Positions 38,276-48,069 of a stretch of DNA of 64,000 nucleotides are shown here, in pieces. The notes beneath the pieces are model-generated. The model saw only the letters and a program-made list of their open reading frames with translations, did not search any database and had not been told where the DNA came from. Source of the DNA: Variovorax sp. PAMC28562 (GTDB lineage: Bacteria; Pseudomonadota; Gammaproteobacteria; Burkholderiales; Burkholderiaceae_C); NCBI RefSeq assembly GCF_014303735.1, contig NZ_CP060296.1, forward strand, positions 2,615,501-2,679,500. The letters are read 5' to 3'. A program made the translations under genes and the position numbers. Positions within the stretch are counted from its first letter, which is position 1, and every line of letters starts with the position of its first letter.

Positions 38276-39145
38276 TCAGATATGGATGAAATTTGCCATG
38301 GCTTCGCCCAACCTGATCGGCCGGGTTGGCGACCACTCCGGGTTGAACGTCACAGGTGGTTTCGGAAACAGCATCACGACCGTCGAGCCGAGCAAGAAAC
38401 GGCCCATCTCCTCGCCCTTCTTCAGTGCGACGCGCGGGCCGCTGTCGTTCGCCCCAGTTCCATAGCGCCATTCGCGCAACTCACCCTGCCGCGGCGGATT
38501 GATCACGCCGTGCCACACCGTCGCCATGCTTCCGACGATGGTCGCGCCGACCAACACCAGCACGAAGGACCCGCGCGCCGATTCGAAAACGCACACCACG
38601 CGCTCGTTGCGCGCGAAGAGGCCGGGCACGCCACGCGCCGTCGTCGGGTTGACCGAGAAGAGATCGCCCGGCACGTAGATCATTCGCACCAGTTCGCCGT
38701 CGCAGGGCATGTGGATGCGGTGGTAGTCCTTCGGACTCAAGTAGAGCGTGGCGAAGCTGCCGTGCGCGAATTGCGCCGCCAGTGTCGCGTCGCCACCAAC
38801 CAGCGCGGTGGTCGTGTAGCTATGGCCCTTCGCCTGGAAAATCTGTTCGCCTTCGATCGGGCCGAACTGGCTGATGGCGCCGTCGACCGGTGAGATCAAA
38901 TCGGCTTGAGCCAGCGGCCGTGCATCAGGCTTGAGCGCCCGGGTGAAGAAGTCGTTGAAGCTCTTGTAGTGAGCGATATCGCTCTCGAGCGCTTCGCCCA
39001 TGTCCACGCCGTACTTCGCGACGAAGCGCCGGATGATCCAGGTCGTGACGGCGCCACGCTCCTTGCCCGCGACCCAGCCGGCAAAATTTGTCAGCGCCAG
39101 CTTCGGAAAGAGGTACTGCGGCAGGACAGAAAGGCGATCGGACAC
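38276..39145 (-). CDS. psd: Phosphatidylserine decarboxylase proenzyme
   Basis: A membrane-associated enzyme that makes phosphatidylethanolamine. The self-cleavage site is LGST in GRFLLGSTVVMLF, where serine becomes the pyruvoyl group of the alpha chain. Other conserved parts are NDFFTRALKPDARPL, SPVDGAISQFG, FATLYLSPKDYHRIHMPC and the catalytic Asp-His-Ser pattern. The GTG at 39145 gives the family-like start SDRLSVLPQYLFPK and 289 residues. An ATG at 39238 would add 31 residues that do not look conserved. Confidence 0.93.
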   Translation of the reverse strand: MSDRLSVLPQYLFPKLALTNFAGWVAGKERGAVTTWIIRRFVAKYGVDMGEALESDIAHYKSFNDFFTRALKPDARPLAQADLISPVDGAISQFGPIEGEQIFQAKGHSYTTTALVGGDATLAAQFAHGSFATLYLSPKDYHRIHMPCDGELVRMIYVPGDLFSVNPTTARGVPGLFARNERVVCVFESARGSFVLVLVGATIVGSMATVWHGVINPPRQGELREWRYGTGANDSGPRVALKKGEEMGRFLLGSTVVMLFPKPPVTFNPEWSPTRPIRLGEAMANFIHI

Positions 39146-39270
39146 AGCGGGGAAGAGGGGTAGCTCTGCAGGTGGCGGGGAGGCGAATTCTATCGAGGCG
39201 ACTCGGCGCCACGGCTGCCGCGCGGCGGCGTGCGGCATCGGCCTACTCGGCGGCTTGGTCAGCGTGTCGA

Positions 39271-40353
39271 TCAGGGCAGGTCGACGATCTCGATCCAGTT
39301 CGGGTTCTTGCCGACCGGCAGGCGCTTTGGCGTGCCCAGTGCGCCGGTGTTGGCGTCGATGGCGTAGACCGAAACGCTGTGCGATTCCTGCCCCGCGGCG
39401 ATCAGATAGCGCCCGCTCGGATCGATGGCGAAGCCGCGCGGCGTCTTCTCGGTCGGCGTCTGGCCGAGCGACTGCAGCAGGCCGGTGGACGGGTCTACAC
39501 GGAACGCCGACAGCGTGCTGGATGTGCGCTCCGAGGCATAAAGATAGCGGCCGTCGGGCGTCAGGTGCAGGTCTGCGGCCCATGGCTTGCCGGCAAATCC
39601 AGCAGGCAGGGTGGTCGTGCTCTGCAACAGCTTGAGCGTGCCACCCGCGCTTTCCCATGCATACACGTGCAGGGCAGCGTCGAGTTCGTCGAGCAGATAA
39701 ACGAAGCGCTGCGCCTTGTCCCAGACAAAGTGGCGCGGCCCCGACTTTGGCTGGGCGCCGGTGAGCGGCGGGTCGTTCGGCGACAACTTGCCGGAGGCCG
39801 CGTCGAAGCGCCAACTCGACACGTTGTCGCCACCCAGGCTGGTCGCCAGCACGAAGCGGTTGGTCGAATCGGCGTGGATGGCGTGCGCGTTTGGCGCGGT
39901 CGGGATCAATTGCTGGATTGCACCGACGCTGCCTTCCTTGTCGATGGTGTTGACCGTGATCTTGTGGCCCGGATAGGAGGCCGCGAACAACCATTTGCCG
40001 GTGGCATCGGTGTCGATGTTGGCCATGCTGTCTGCCAGTGGCGCTTCGCCGAGCTTCTTCAACTTGCCGTTGGCGGCGTCGATCGCAAAGCTCAAGACGC
40101 GATAGGGCTGCGAGCGCAGGGCGGCATACAAGAAACGCTTGTCGGGGCTTACCGCCATCGGCATCACCTGGCCACCGACATTCACCGTTTCGACCGGTTT
40201 GAGAACGCCCAGATCCCGGTCGAGTTCGAGCACCGAGATGTCCTGGCTGTCGGCGTTGGACACGTAGACCCAGGTCGCAGCCAAAGACGGGGAGGCAGAG
40301 AGAGTTGCAAGCGCCATAACTGTCAGAATCTTTTTAAGGGTGGTGGCTTTCAC
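39271..40353 (-). CDS. Beta-propeller lactonase with signal peptide
   Basis: A 360-residue protein of the 6-phosphogluconolactonase/YbhE-type seven-bladed propeller family. The start is GTG at 40353, which overlaps the TRAP permease stop (GTGA), so it belongs to the uronate operon. The first 24 residues (KATTLKKILTVMALATLSAS) are a signal peptide ending near SLAAT. Repeating blades are seen as WVYVSNADSQDISVLELD, KRFLYAALRSQPYRVLSF, GKWLFAASYPGHKI and RYLIAAGQESHSVSVY. In this context the likely job is to open an aldarolactone made by uronate dehydrogenase, but the export signal is hard to reconcile with a cytoplasmic substrate. Confidence 0.82.
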   Translation of the reverse strand: MKATTLKKILTVMALATLSASPSLAATWVYVSNADSQDISVLELDRDLGVLKPVETVNVGGQVMPMAVSPDKRFLYAALRSQPYRVLSFAIDAANGKLKKLGEAPLADSMANIDTDATGKWLFAASYPGHKITVNTIDKEGSVGAIQQLIPTAPNAHAIHADSTNRFVLATSLGGDNVSSWRFDAASGKLSPNDPPLTGAQPKSGPRHFVWDKAQRFVYLLDELDAALHVYAWESAGGTLKLLQSTTTLPAGFAGKPWAADLHLTPDGRYLYASERTSSTLSAFRVDPSTGLLQSLGQTPTEKTPRGFAIDPSGRYLIAAGQESHSVSVYAIDANTGALGTPKRLPVGKNPNWIEIVDLP

Positions 40354-41702
40354 AGAACCACGTGCCCGGTGATCAGCGACGGCAGCCAGGTCGAAAACGC
40401 CGGCACGTACGTCACCAACGTGATGGCGATGAAGATGGCGAGGTAATACGGCCAAGCCGTTTTGGTGGCCTCGCCGATCGATATCTTGCCGATCGCACAA
40501 CCGATGAACTGCACCGTCCCCACCGGCGGATGCACCAGGCCCAACGCGCAATTAAGCAGCAGCATCATTCCGAATTGAACCGGCCCGACGCCCATCTGGA
40601 TGGCCAGCGGCAAGAACAGCGGCGTCGTGATCAGGATGTGCGCCGCCATGTCCAGGAAGATCCCCAGAAAGATCTGGATGATGTTGATGTAGAGCAGCAT
40701 CAGCCAAGGCGTCGTGGTAGCGGCCAGCAGCGCGGCCTCGATGGTGTCCGGAATTTCCAGGTACGCCATCTGGTAGCGCAGCATGTTCGACACGCCGATC
40801 AGCAGCAGGATCACGCCCGTTGTCTTCGATGCTTTGGCCAACGACTTGAAGAGCTTTTGCTTGGTCATCGTGCGGTAGATAACCACCGTGAGCAGCAGCG
40901 AATAAGTGACCGCGATGGCCGCCGCCTCCGTTGCCGTCGCGATTCCTTCCATCACGCACACCAGGATGATGACGATCACCATCAGGCCCGGAATCGACGC
41001 GATGAAAGTGCGCAGCACCGCTTTCCAGCCCGGGAAGCGTTCGATCATCGTGGAGCCGTCGGGACGCCGGGGAAAGCCGTACTTGGCGGCTTGCCAGTAG
41101 GCGGCGACCAGCATGCAAACCATGATCCAGAACACCGGGATCAGGCCGGCGAACATCAGGTCGCCGATCGACACGCCCTTGATGGTGTGGCCGCCGATCG
41201 TGCCTACTGCCGCTTGCGCTGCAAAGGCATAGATGATCATGTTGTGCGATGTCGGCATCAATGCGCCGGAGAGCGATGCGTGCGTCGTCACGTTGACGGC
41301 ATAAGCCGCGCTGTAGCCCTCGCGCTTCATGATCGGGATCATCACGCCACCCATGGCGGAGGTGTCTGCCACCGGCGACCCCGAGACGCCACCGAACAGC
41401 GTCGACGCCACCACGTTCGCGAGGCCGAGGCCGCCCTTCCAATGGCCGACCAGGCTGCGCGCGAAGGCGACGATCTTGTCGGCGATGCCGCCGTGCAGCA
41501 TCAACTCCCCGGAAAAGATGAAGAACGGTATCGCCAGGAAAGAGAAAACGTTCATGCCCGACACCATCATCTGGATGGCAGTCTCGAAGGGCAGGCCTTC
41601 GAACGCGAAGGTCAAGAGGCAACTCAATCCGATCGCAAAAGCGACCGGCATGCCGAGCAGCAAAAAGACGATGAAGCTGAGCGAGAGAAGAGTCAATGCC
41701 AT
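40350..41702 (-). CDS. dctM: TRAP transporter large permease (DctM)
   Basis: A 450-residue membrane protein with about twelve to thirteen hydrophobic segments. Typical DctM motifs are LSFIVFLLLGMPVAFAIGLS, FIFSGELMLHGG, LFGGVSGSPVADTSAMGGVM and the closing YVPAFSTWLP. It is the sodium-coupled channel of the TRAP importer. Its start lies within the last bases of dctQ (10-base overlap) and its stop overlaps the lactonase start. Confidence 0.94.
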   Translation of the reverse strand: MALTLLSLSFIVFLLLGMPVAFAIGLSCLLTFAFEGLPFETAIQMMVSGMNVFSFLAIPFFIFSGELMLHGGIADKIVAFARSLVGHWKGGLGLANVVASTLFGGVSGSPVADTSAMGGVMIPIMKREGYSAAYAVNVTTHASLSGALMPTSHNMIIYAFAAQAAVGTIGGHTIKGVSIGDLMFAGLIPVFWIMVCMLVAAYWQAAKYGFPRRPDGSTMIERFPGWKAVLRTFIASIPGLMVIVIILVCVMEGIATATEAAAIAVTYSLLLTVVIYRTMTKQKLFKSLAKASKTTGVILLLIGVSNMLRYQMAYLEIPDTIEAALLAATTTPWLMLLYINIIQIFLGIFLDMAAHILITTPLFLPLAIQMGVGPVQFGMMLLLNCALGLVHPPVGTVQFIGCAIGKISIGEATKTAWPYYLAIFIAITLVTYVPAFSTWLPSLITGHVVL

Positions 41703-42190
41703 GATGGGACCACCTCGTGGCCGGTGAACTGGGACGCCAGATGCTCGATCGAGAAGAGCGTGATGAGCACGCCTGCGATGAGCACCGGCAAGTAGCGATA
41801 AGCCTCGGAAAGTCCGAGTGTCGGAATGGTCGCGTCGTGGGTCGAGATAGCCATTTCCATCCCGCCCGCGAAGAGCGCGATGGCAAATGCGATGGTCAGG
41901 ACGTACACCACGCACTTGCACCAGAACTGCAACTTGGGCGGCAGCACTTTGACCAGCGAGTCGAGACCGATGTGGCCCGCATCGCGCACGCCGGCCGAGG
42001 CGCCGAACATGGCGACCGAGATCACCAGCAACAGCGCGACCTGCTCGACGTAGGCCGGCGCGTTGTTGAAGACGTAGCGCAGCACCACGCCGTAGACGAC
42101 CACGCCGAGCAGGCCGATCAGGCACACGCAGGCGAGGTACATCGTCCAGCGCGAGAGCTTCGCGTTGACGCGGGACAGCATCGTTGTCAT
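41693..42190 (-). CDS. dctQ: TRAP transporter small permease (DctQ)
   Basis: A 165-residue protein with four membrane segments. LGVVVYGVVLRYVFNNAP and GHIGLDSLVKVLPPKLQFW with the RDAGHIG motif are characteristic of DctQ. It pairs with DctM. It ends in SQFTGHEVVPSWH. The ATG at 42190 is taken; an ATG at 42181 is also possible. Confidence 0.92.
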   Translation of the reverse strand: MTTMLSRVNAKLSRWTMYLACVCLIGLLGVVVYGVVLRYVFNNAPAYVEQVALLLVISVAMFGASAGVRDAGHIGLDSLVKVLPPKLQFWCKCVVYVLTIAFAIALFAGGMEMAISTHDATIPTLGLSEAYRYLPVLIAGVLITLFSIEHLASQFTGHEVVPSWH

Positions 42191-42212
42191 TGCAGTCGCC
42201 TTTGAAGTCGCA

Positions 42213-43250
<1,038 letters not shown>

Positions 43251-43291
43251 TCAGTCGACTGCGGGCGGCGCGAACATCGGGCCGGCCGGGC

Positions 43292-44098
43292 TCAGTCGCC
43301 GAACGGGCCTTGGGCCGTGAAGCCGCCGCCCTGGTAGATGGCGTTGGGGTCGGTCGGTGCGACCGGCGGTTGCGCCTCGACCTTGGCGCGGAACTGCTCA
43401 GAACTGTCTTGCGGTACGTAGCCCAGGTGCGCGGCAGCGCTGTTGTCCCACCACACGTCGCGGTTGGCCGACACGCCATAAACGATGGTGTGCTTCACGT
43501 CGGAGGTGAAGAGGGATTTCTCGACCAGCGTCGTCAGGTCGCGAAAGCTCAGCCAGGTGCTCATCATGCGGCGGTTCAGCGGCTCGGGAAACGACGAGCC
43601 GATGCGGATGCTCACAGTCTCGATGCCGTAGCGGTCGAAGTAGAACTGCGCCACGTCTTCGCCGAAGGACTTCGACAGGCCGTAGTAGCCATCGGGCCGT
43701 TTCTGTGCGCCGGCGTCGATCGTTTCGGTCTGCTTGTGAAAGCCGATGACATGATTCGAACTGGCGAACACGATGCGTTTGGCGGTGTGTCGACGAGCCG
43801 CTTCATAGAGATGAAAGACGCCCTTGATGTTGGCTTCCAGCACTTCTTCGAAAGGTCGTTCGATCGACACGCCGCCCAGATGCACGACCGCGTCGCAGCC
43901 GGCCACCAGTGCATCGACCGCCGCCTTGTCGCCAAGGTCGCAAGGCACTACTTCTTCATGCGCGCCCTCAGCGGCCGCCATTCCGGCGATGTCGGACAAA
44001 CGCAGCACATCGGTGGATGGCTTCAGCGAGTCGCGCAGCACTTTGCCGAGACCGCCCGCAGCACCGGTCAAGAGCAAGCGCCCCAATTTGTTTGCCAT
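43292..44098 (-). CDS. udh: Uronate dehydrogenase (NAD-dependent)
   Basis: A 268-residue short-chain dehydrogenase/epimerase-fold enzyme that oxidises D-glucuronate or D-galacturonate at C1 to the aldarolactone. The NAD motif is LLTGAAGGLGKVLR (GxxGxxG). The catalytic residues are Ser in VFASSNHVIGFH and Tyr139/Lys143 in YYGLSKSFGED. ETIDAGAQKRPDGYYG and ETVSIRIGSSFPEP also fit Udh. Length matches the family. It is encoded between the ABC and the TRAP transporter genes. Confidence 0.93.
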   Translation of the reverse strand: MANKLGRLLLTGAAGGLGKVLRDSLKPSTDVLRLSDIAGMAAAEGAHEEVVPCDLGDKAAVDALVAGCDAVVHLGGVSIERPFEEVLEANIKGVFHLYEAARRHTAKRIVFASSNHVIGFHKQTETIDAGAQKRPDGYYGLSKSFGEDVAQFYFDRYGIETVSIRIGSSFPEPLNRRMMSTWLSFRDLTTLVEKSLFTSDVKHTIVYGVSANRDVWWDNSAAAHLGYVPQDSSEQFRAKVEAQPPVAPTDPNAIYQGGGFTAQGPFGD

Positions 44099-44111
44099 GA
44101 TTACCTGGTCC

Positions 44112-44909
44112 TTACGCTGGCTTGAACACCGTGGTCGGCAGATCGCGACCGTGGTATTTCTTGTAGATGGCGTTGAGCTTGCCGTTCTTGATATTGGTCG
44201 TGACCCAGCCATCGATCCATTCCTTCAATTTGGGTTCGCCCTTGTTCATGGTGACGCCCAGGCCCGAGTCGAGCTGCGAGAACTTCATTTCGAAGTTCTT
44301 GCCAGGTGCGCGCTTGTTGATCTCGCCCATGTTCGATGGCGTGCTCGAGAAGATATCGACCTGGCCCGTGACCACCGACGTGATCAGCGTCGCATCGTCT
44401 TCGTAACGCATGATTTCTGCGCCCTTGGCCTCCCGCGTCGTGATGGTGTCATTGGTCGTTGCACGCGTCAGGCCGACGCGCTTGCCATTCAGGTCGGCGT
44501 AATTGGCGATCTTCATGTCCTTTGGCGCTGAAACCAGAATGGTGATGGCCGAGTAGGGGACCGAAAAGTCCACCACCTTGGCACGCTCTTCGGTGATCGA
44601 AAGGGCCGAAATCACGACGTCGGCGCGTCGCGCCTGCAGCGTCGGAATGCGTGCAGCGGTGGTGATCGGCACGATCTCCAGCTTCACGCCCAGGTCTTTG
44701 GCGAGCTCTGCCGCGGCGTCCACGTCGGAGCCGGTCGGCTGCATGTTGGCATCGGTGTAGCTGAAGAGCGGCGTTCCGATGGCGATGGCCACGCGGATCG
44801 TGCCGGCCTTCTTGATGTCGTCGAACTGGTCGGCGAGTGCGGCTTGGGTGATGCCGGCCAGCATCAGGGCGGCGAGGGCAGTGCGGGCGAAGGTGCGTGT
44901 CGATTTCAT
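44112..44909 (-). CDS. Polar-amino-acid-type ABC substrate-binding protein (family 3)
   Basis: A 265-residue periplasmic protein with a signal peptide (ALAALMLAGITQAALAD). The fold is SBP family 3: IKKAGTIRVAIAIGTPLFSY, AAAELAKDLGVKLEIVPIT, ADVVISALSITEERAKVVDF and a closing KLNAIYKKYHGRDLP. Family 3 normally binds amino acids or opines, but the alpha-amino carboxylate site cannot be confirmed here. The genomic position beside udh suggests a sugar acid as an alternative ligand. ATG at 44909 has AAGGAGACACC upstream. Confidence 0.9.
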   Translation of the reverse strand: MKSTRTFARTALAALMLAGITQAALADQFDDIKKAGTIRVAIAIGTPLFSYTDANMQPTGSDVDAAAELAKDLGVKLEIVPITTAARIPTLQARRADVVISALSITEERAKVVDFSVPYSAITILVSAPKDMKIANYADLNGKRVGLTRATTNDTITTREAKGAEIMRYEDDATLITSVVTGQVDIFSSTPSNMGEINKRAPGKNFEMKFSQLDSGLGVTMNKGEPKLKEWIDGWVTTNIKNGKLNAIYKKYHGRDLPTTVFKPA

Positions 44910-44970
44910 GGTGTCTCCTTGGGGTTCGCGGAAAAGATGAGTGAAGAAGTGGGCGACCGAGCGGTTGCCG

Positions 44971-45699
44971 TTAAAGACCGTTGTCGAGAAAGGCGCGCAG
45001 TTCGGGTGTCTTCGGCGAATCGAGCATGCTGCCCTCGCCGGTTTCCCAGACACGGCCCTGGTGCATGTAGATGATGCGGTCGGCCACGCGCTTGGCGAAG
45101 GCCATTTCGTGCGTCACCAGCAGCATGGTCATGCCGCCGGCCGCGAGGTCTTCCATCACCCGCAGCACTTCGCCGGTGAGCTGTGGATCGAGTGCCGAAG
45201 TGACTTCGTCGAACAGCATGACCTTGGGCGACATGGCGAGCGAGCGGGCGATGGCTACGCGCTGCTGCTGGCCGCCCGAAAGCTGCTCGGGATACGCATC
45301 GGCCTTCTCGCGCAGGCCCACCTGATCGAGCACGCGCAGCGTGACCTGGTGCGCTTCGGCGCGCGACTGCTTCTTCACATGGCGCAGCGCCAGCATGATG
45401 TTTTCTTCGACTGTCAGATGCGGAAAGAGGTTGTAGCTCTGGAACACGATTCCGACTTCGAGCCGCAAGCGTTTGAGGTCCACAGAAGGGCTGTCGACCC
45501 GGATGCCGGCCACTTCGATGGTGCCCTTGTCGATTTTCTCCAGCCGGTCGATGCAGCGCAGCGCAGTGCTCTTGCCCGAGCCGCTGGCGCCGATGATGGC
45601 GATCATTTCGCCCTTGGCGACTTCGAAAGAAACACCCTTCAGCACCTGGTTCGAGCCGAAGCTCTTGTAGACGTCGTGAAGACTAACGATTGGCGACAT
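44971..45699 (-). CDS. Polar-amino-acid-type ABC transporter ATP-binding protein
   Basis: A 242-residue ATPase of the GlnQ/HisP type. Walker A is GASGSGKST, the Q-loop is VFQSYNLFPHLTV, the signature LSGGQQQR, and Walker B VMLFDEVTSALDP. This set is complete and canonical. Its start overlaps the preceding permease gene end by 17 bases. It energises the importer formed with the two permeases and the family 3 binding protein. Confidence 0.94.
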   Translation of the reverse strand: MSPIVSLHDVYKSFGSNQVLKGVSFEVAKGEMIAIIGASGSGKSTALRCIDRLEKIDKGTIEVAGIRVDSPSVDLKRLRLEVGIVFQSYNLFPHLTVEENIMLALRHVKKQSRAEAHQVTLRVLDQVGLREKADAYPEQLSGGQQQRVAIARSLAMSPKVMLFDEVTSALDPQLTGEVLRVMEDLAAGGMTMLLVTHEMAFAKRVADRIIYMHQGRVWETGEGSMLDSPKTPELRAFLDNGL

Positions 45700-46342
45700 T
45701 GAGCTTGTTCTCCATGGCTTCGCTCCAGCGCGACAGCGGGTAACACAGGGCGAAATAGAACACGCCGACCAGGCTGAAAATCAGGAATGGCTGAAAGATC
45801 GTGTTGTTGATGATCTGCCCCGCACGCGTGAGCTCGACGAAGCCGATGACCGACGCCAGCGAAGTCATCTTGATGATCTGCACCAGGAAGCCGACGGTCG
45901 GCGGCAACGACAGCCGCACCGCCTGCGGAATGATCACGAGGCGCAGCGTTTGCCAGCGCGAGAACGCCAGGCATTCGGAGGCTTCCCATTGCGGCTTGGG
46001 CATGGCGTCGATGCAGCCGCGCCATATGTCGCCGAGGTAGGCGGCGATGTAGATCATCATCGCCAGCCCGGCCGCCACCAGCGAAGGCAGCGAGTAGCCG
46101 TACACCGACAGGCCGAAGTACACGATGAACAGCAGGATCAGCAGTGGAATGCCCTGAATGCATTCGATGTAGACGATGGCCAGCCAGCGCAACCACGGCC
46201 GCGGCGATATGCGCGCCAGCATCACGCCGAAGCCGCCGATGGCGCCGAGCACGAAAGCCAGTGCCGACAGCACCAGCGTCCACCCGATCGAGTTGATCAG
46301 ATAGAAAAGGTGGACGAGGGTGAAGCTGCCGAACATGGTCAT
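45683..46342 (-). CDS. Polar-amino-acid-type ABC transporter permease
   Basis: A 219-residue membrane permease with about five membrane segments and the coupling loop WEASECLAFSRWQTLRLVII. YIECIQGIPLLILLFIVYFG is the typical HisM/GlnP motif ahead of it. It forms a heterodimer with the permease encoded upstream (46339-47097). Its start overlaps the stop of that gene by ATGA. Confidence 0.93.
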   Translation of the reverse strand: MTMFGSFTLVHLFYLINSIGWTLVLSALAFVLGAIGGFGVMLARISPRPWLRWLAIVYIECIQGIPLLILLFIVYFGLSVYGYSLPSLVAAGLAMMIYIAAYLGDIWRGCIDAMPKPQWEASECLAFSRWQTLRLVIIPQAVRLSLPPTVGFLVQIIKMTSLASVIGFVELTRAGQIINNTIFQPFLIFSLVGVFYFALCYPLSRWSEAMENKLNVANR

Positions 46343-47097
46343 GCCGCTCCGCCGTGGCTTGCCACGTTGGCTTGCGTGGTGTCGATGAGGGCACGAGCGC
46401 CATTTGCGCTCCGCGCGGCTGCCTTGCGCAGCACGCGACGGCGACGGAACAAGTACTCGCCCAGCACGCTGGTGATGAGCTTGATGATCAGCGACAGTAC
46501 GAGGTAAAGCGCAGCCACCACGATGTACGTTTCAAGCGAGCGGAACGTGTCCGACTGCACGGTGTTGGCGATGGCGGTGAGTTCTTCCGCCGAGATTTGG
46601 GAGGCCATCGCCGACGCCTGCATCATCAAAAGGAACTGGCTGGTGAGGGCGGGGTACACCTTCTCGATCGACGGCTGCAGCATCACGTGCCAACCGATGC
46701 GCCACTTCGACAAACCCAGACATTCGGCCGCTTCGATTTGTCCGGGTGGGATCGATTCGAGGCCGGCGCGAATGATCTCCGCCGCGTAGGCGCCGATGTT
46801 GATCGTCATCGCCAGTACGGCCGCGACAAAGGTCGGCATGCGCACGCCGACGCTGGCGAGCCCGAAGTACAGCAGGAAGATCTGAACGAGAAAAGGCGTG
46901 TTGCGTACCGCCTCGATGTAGGCCGAGCAAAGGCGAGAGAGCGGCTTGATCTTGCTGCGCTTGGCGAAGGCGACCGCAGTTCCCAATGCCACGCCCACGA
47001 TCACGGCGAGCGCGGTCATCTTGAGCGTGAGCCAGGCCCCGTTCAGGAAAACCGGCCAGTAGCTGAGCAAGGGAGTGAAATCGAGCGCGTACTTCAT
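46339..47097 (-). CDS. Polar-amino-acid-type ABC transporter permease (first gene of the leftward uronate operon)
   Basis: A 252-residue permease. YIEAVRNTPFLVQIFLLYFG and QIEAAECLGLSKWRIGWHV are the two diagnostic motifs. The start is ATG at 47097 (MKYALDFTPLLSYWPVFLNG). It lies 57 bases from the divergent regulator start, with a TTGT-N3-ACAA operator between them. A cytoplasmic C-terminal extension of about 35 residues (RRRRVLRKAAARSANG) is longer than usual. Confidence 0.93.
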   Translation of the reverse strand: MKYALDFTPLLSYWPVFLNGAWLTLKMTALAVIVGVALGTAVAFAKRSKIKPLSRLCSAYIEAVRNTPFLVQIFLLYFGLASVGVRMPTFVAAVLAMTINIGAYAAEIIRAGLESIPPGQIEAAECLGLSKWRIGWHVMLQPSIEKVYPALTSQFLLMMQASAMASQISAEELTAIANTVQSDTFRSLETYIVVAALYLVLSLIIKLITSVLGEYLFRRRRVLRKAAARSANGARALIDTTQANVASHGGAA

Positions 47098-47117
47098 CAA
47101 AGTAAGGGTTGTTATCG

Positions 47118-47130
47118 GTTGTCGTACAAC
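47118..47130. promoter_or_regulatory. Putative FadR/GntR-type operator in the divergent promoter
   Basis: GTTGT-CGT-ACAAC is an inverted repeat with perfect 5-base arms. The TTGT-N3-ACAA core is the usual recognition pattern of FadR-subfamily regulators (TNGT-N3-ACNA). It is located 25 bases before the regulator start and 21 bases before the leftward operon start, so one site could control both. The related site at 48047-48059 supports function. Confidence 0.6.
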
Positions 47131-47154
47131 ATTTGCACGGATTATCATGGCCGC

Positions 47155-48009
47155 ATGAGCCAATCCACTGCGGGAAATCCCTTGCTACACGGTGCTTCGT
47201 CATCGGATGTCGGCGACACGGCGAAGGCTGCGGCCTTTGTCGGGCGCCCGCGCATCAAGGGGCGCGGGCTGGCGCACGGGCTGGTCGACGACCTGGCGCA
47301 AAAGATCCAGGCGCAGACACTGCGGCCGGGCGACAAATTGCCGACCGAGTCGGCCATCATGCAGGCCTACGGTGTGAGTCGCACCGTCGTGCGCGAGGCC
47401 TTGTCCAAGTTGCAGGCGGGTGGCCTGGTCGAGACGCACCACGGTGTCGGCACCTTCGTCCTGCAGCCCAAATCGGGCGGCATGTTCCGACTCGATCCAG
47501 CAGAACTCGCAACCTCGATCGACGTGCTGGCCGTGCTCGAACTGCGCATCAGCCTGGAGACCGGTTCCGCCGGGTTGGCGGCTACGCGTTGCAGCGAAGA
47601 AGACCTTTTGGCCATGCGTCAGGCGCTCGACGAATTCGAGCACAACGTGCGGGTATCGGGTGACACCGTGGCGCCCGACCTGCGCTTTCATCTGCGCATC
47701 GCCCAGGCGACGGGCAACCCGTATTTCGCGGACATCATGAGCCACCTCGGCACCTCGATTTTTCCGCGCACTCGCATCAGCGCGCTGGTCGATGTCGATC
47801 GGCGCAGCGAGTATTTGAGTCGCGTCAACCGCGAGCACGAAGAGATCTATCAGGCCATCGCGCGAGGCGATGCCGAATCTGCACGTGCCGCGATGCGAAT
47901 CCATCTGACCAACAGCCGGGAGAGGCTGCGCCGCGCGCAGGACGCGGCCCGATCGGCAGCGGTCGGCAAGCTGGCGGACAAGCCCGAGCCAACGACGCCG
48001 GCCGCATGA
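47155..48009 (+). CDS. FadR-subfamily GntR transcriptional regulator
   Basis: A 284-residue regulator. The N-terminal winged helix reads LVDDLAQKIQAQTLRPGDKL, then ESAIMQAYGVSRTVVREALSKLQ. The C-terminal FCD effector domain keeps metal-binding residues in DLRFHLRIAQATGN, the NREHEEIYQAI histidine and AAMRIHL. Such regulators bind sugar acids such as uronates or aldarates. A 30-residue N-terminal extension precedes the DNA-binding domain. It diverges from the uronate operon and is likely its repressor. Confidence 0.92.
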   Translation: MSQSTAGNPLLHGASSSDVGDTAKAAAFVGRPRIKGRGLAHGLVDDLAQKIQAQTLRPGDKLPTESAIMQAYGVSRTVVREALSKLQAGGLVETHHGVGTFVLQPKSGGMFRLDPAELATSIDVLAVLELRISLETGSAGLAATRCSEEDLLAMRQALDEFEHNVRVSGDTVAPDLRFHLRIAQATGNPYFADIMSHLGTSIFPRTRISALVDVDRRSEYLSRVNREHEEIYQAIARGDAESARAAMRIHLTNSRERLRRAQDAARSAAVGKLADKPEPTTPAA

Positions 48010-48046
48010 CTTCCGGGTAAACCGGGAGAGACACACATCGACGCAG

Positions 48047-48059
48047 GTTGTACGATGAC
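48047..48059. promoter_or_regulatory. Second putative operator for the GntR regulator
   Basis: GTTGTACGATGAC; read on the other strand (GTCATCGTACAAC) it matches the divergent operator in 11 of 13 positions. It lies 43 bases before the Bug-type binding protein start and after the regulator stop, so the regulator could control the second transcription unit too. Confidence 0.5.
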
Positions 48060-48069
48060 CGATCACACA

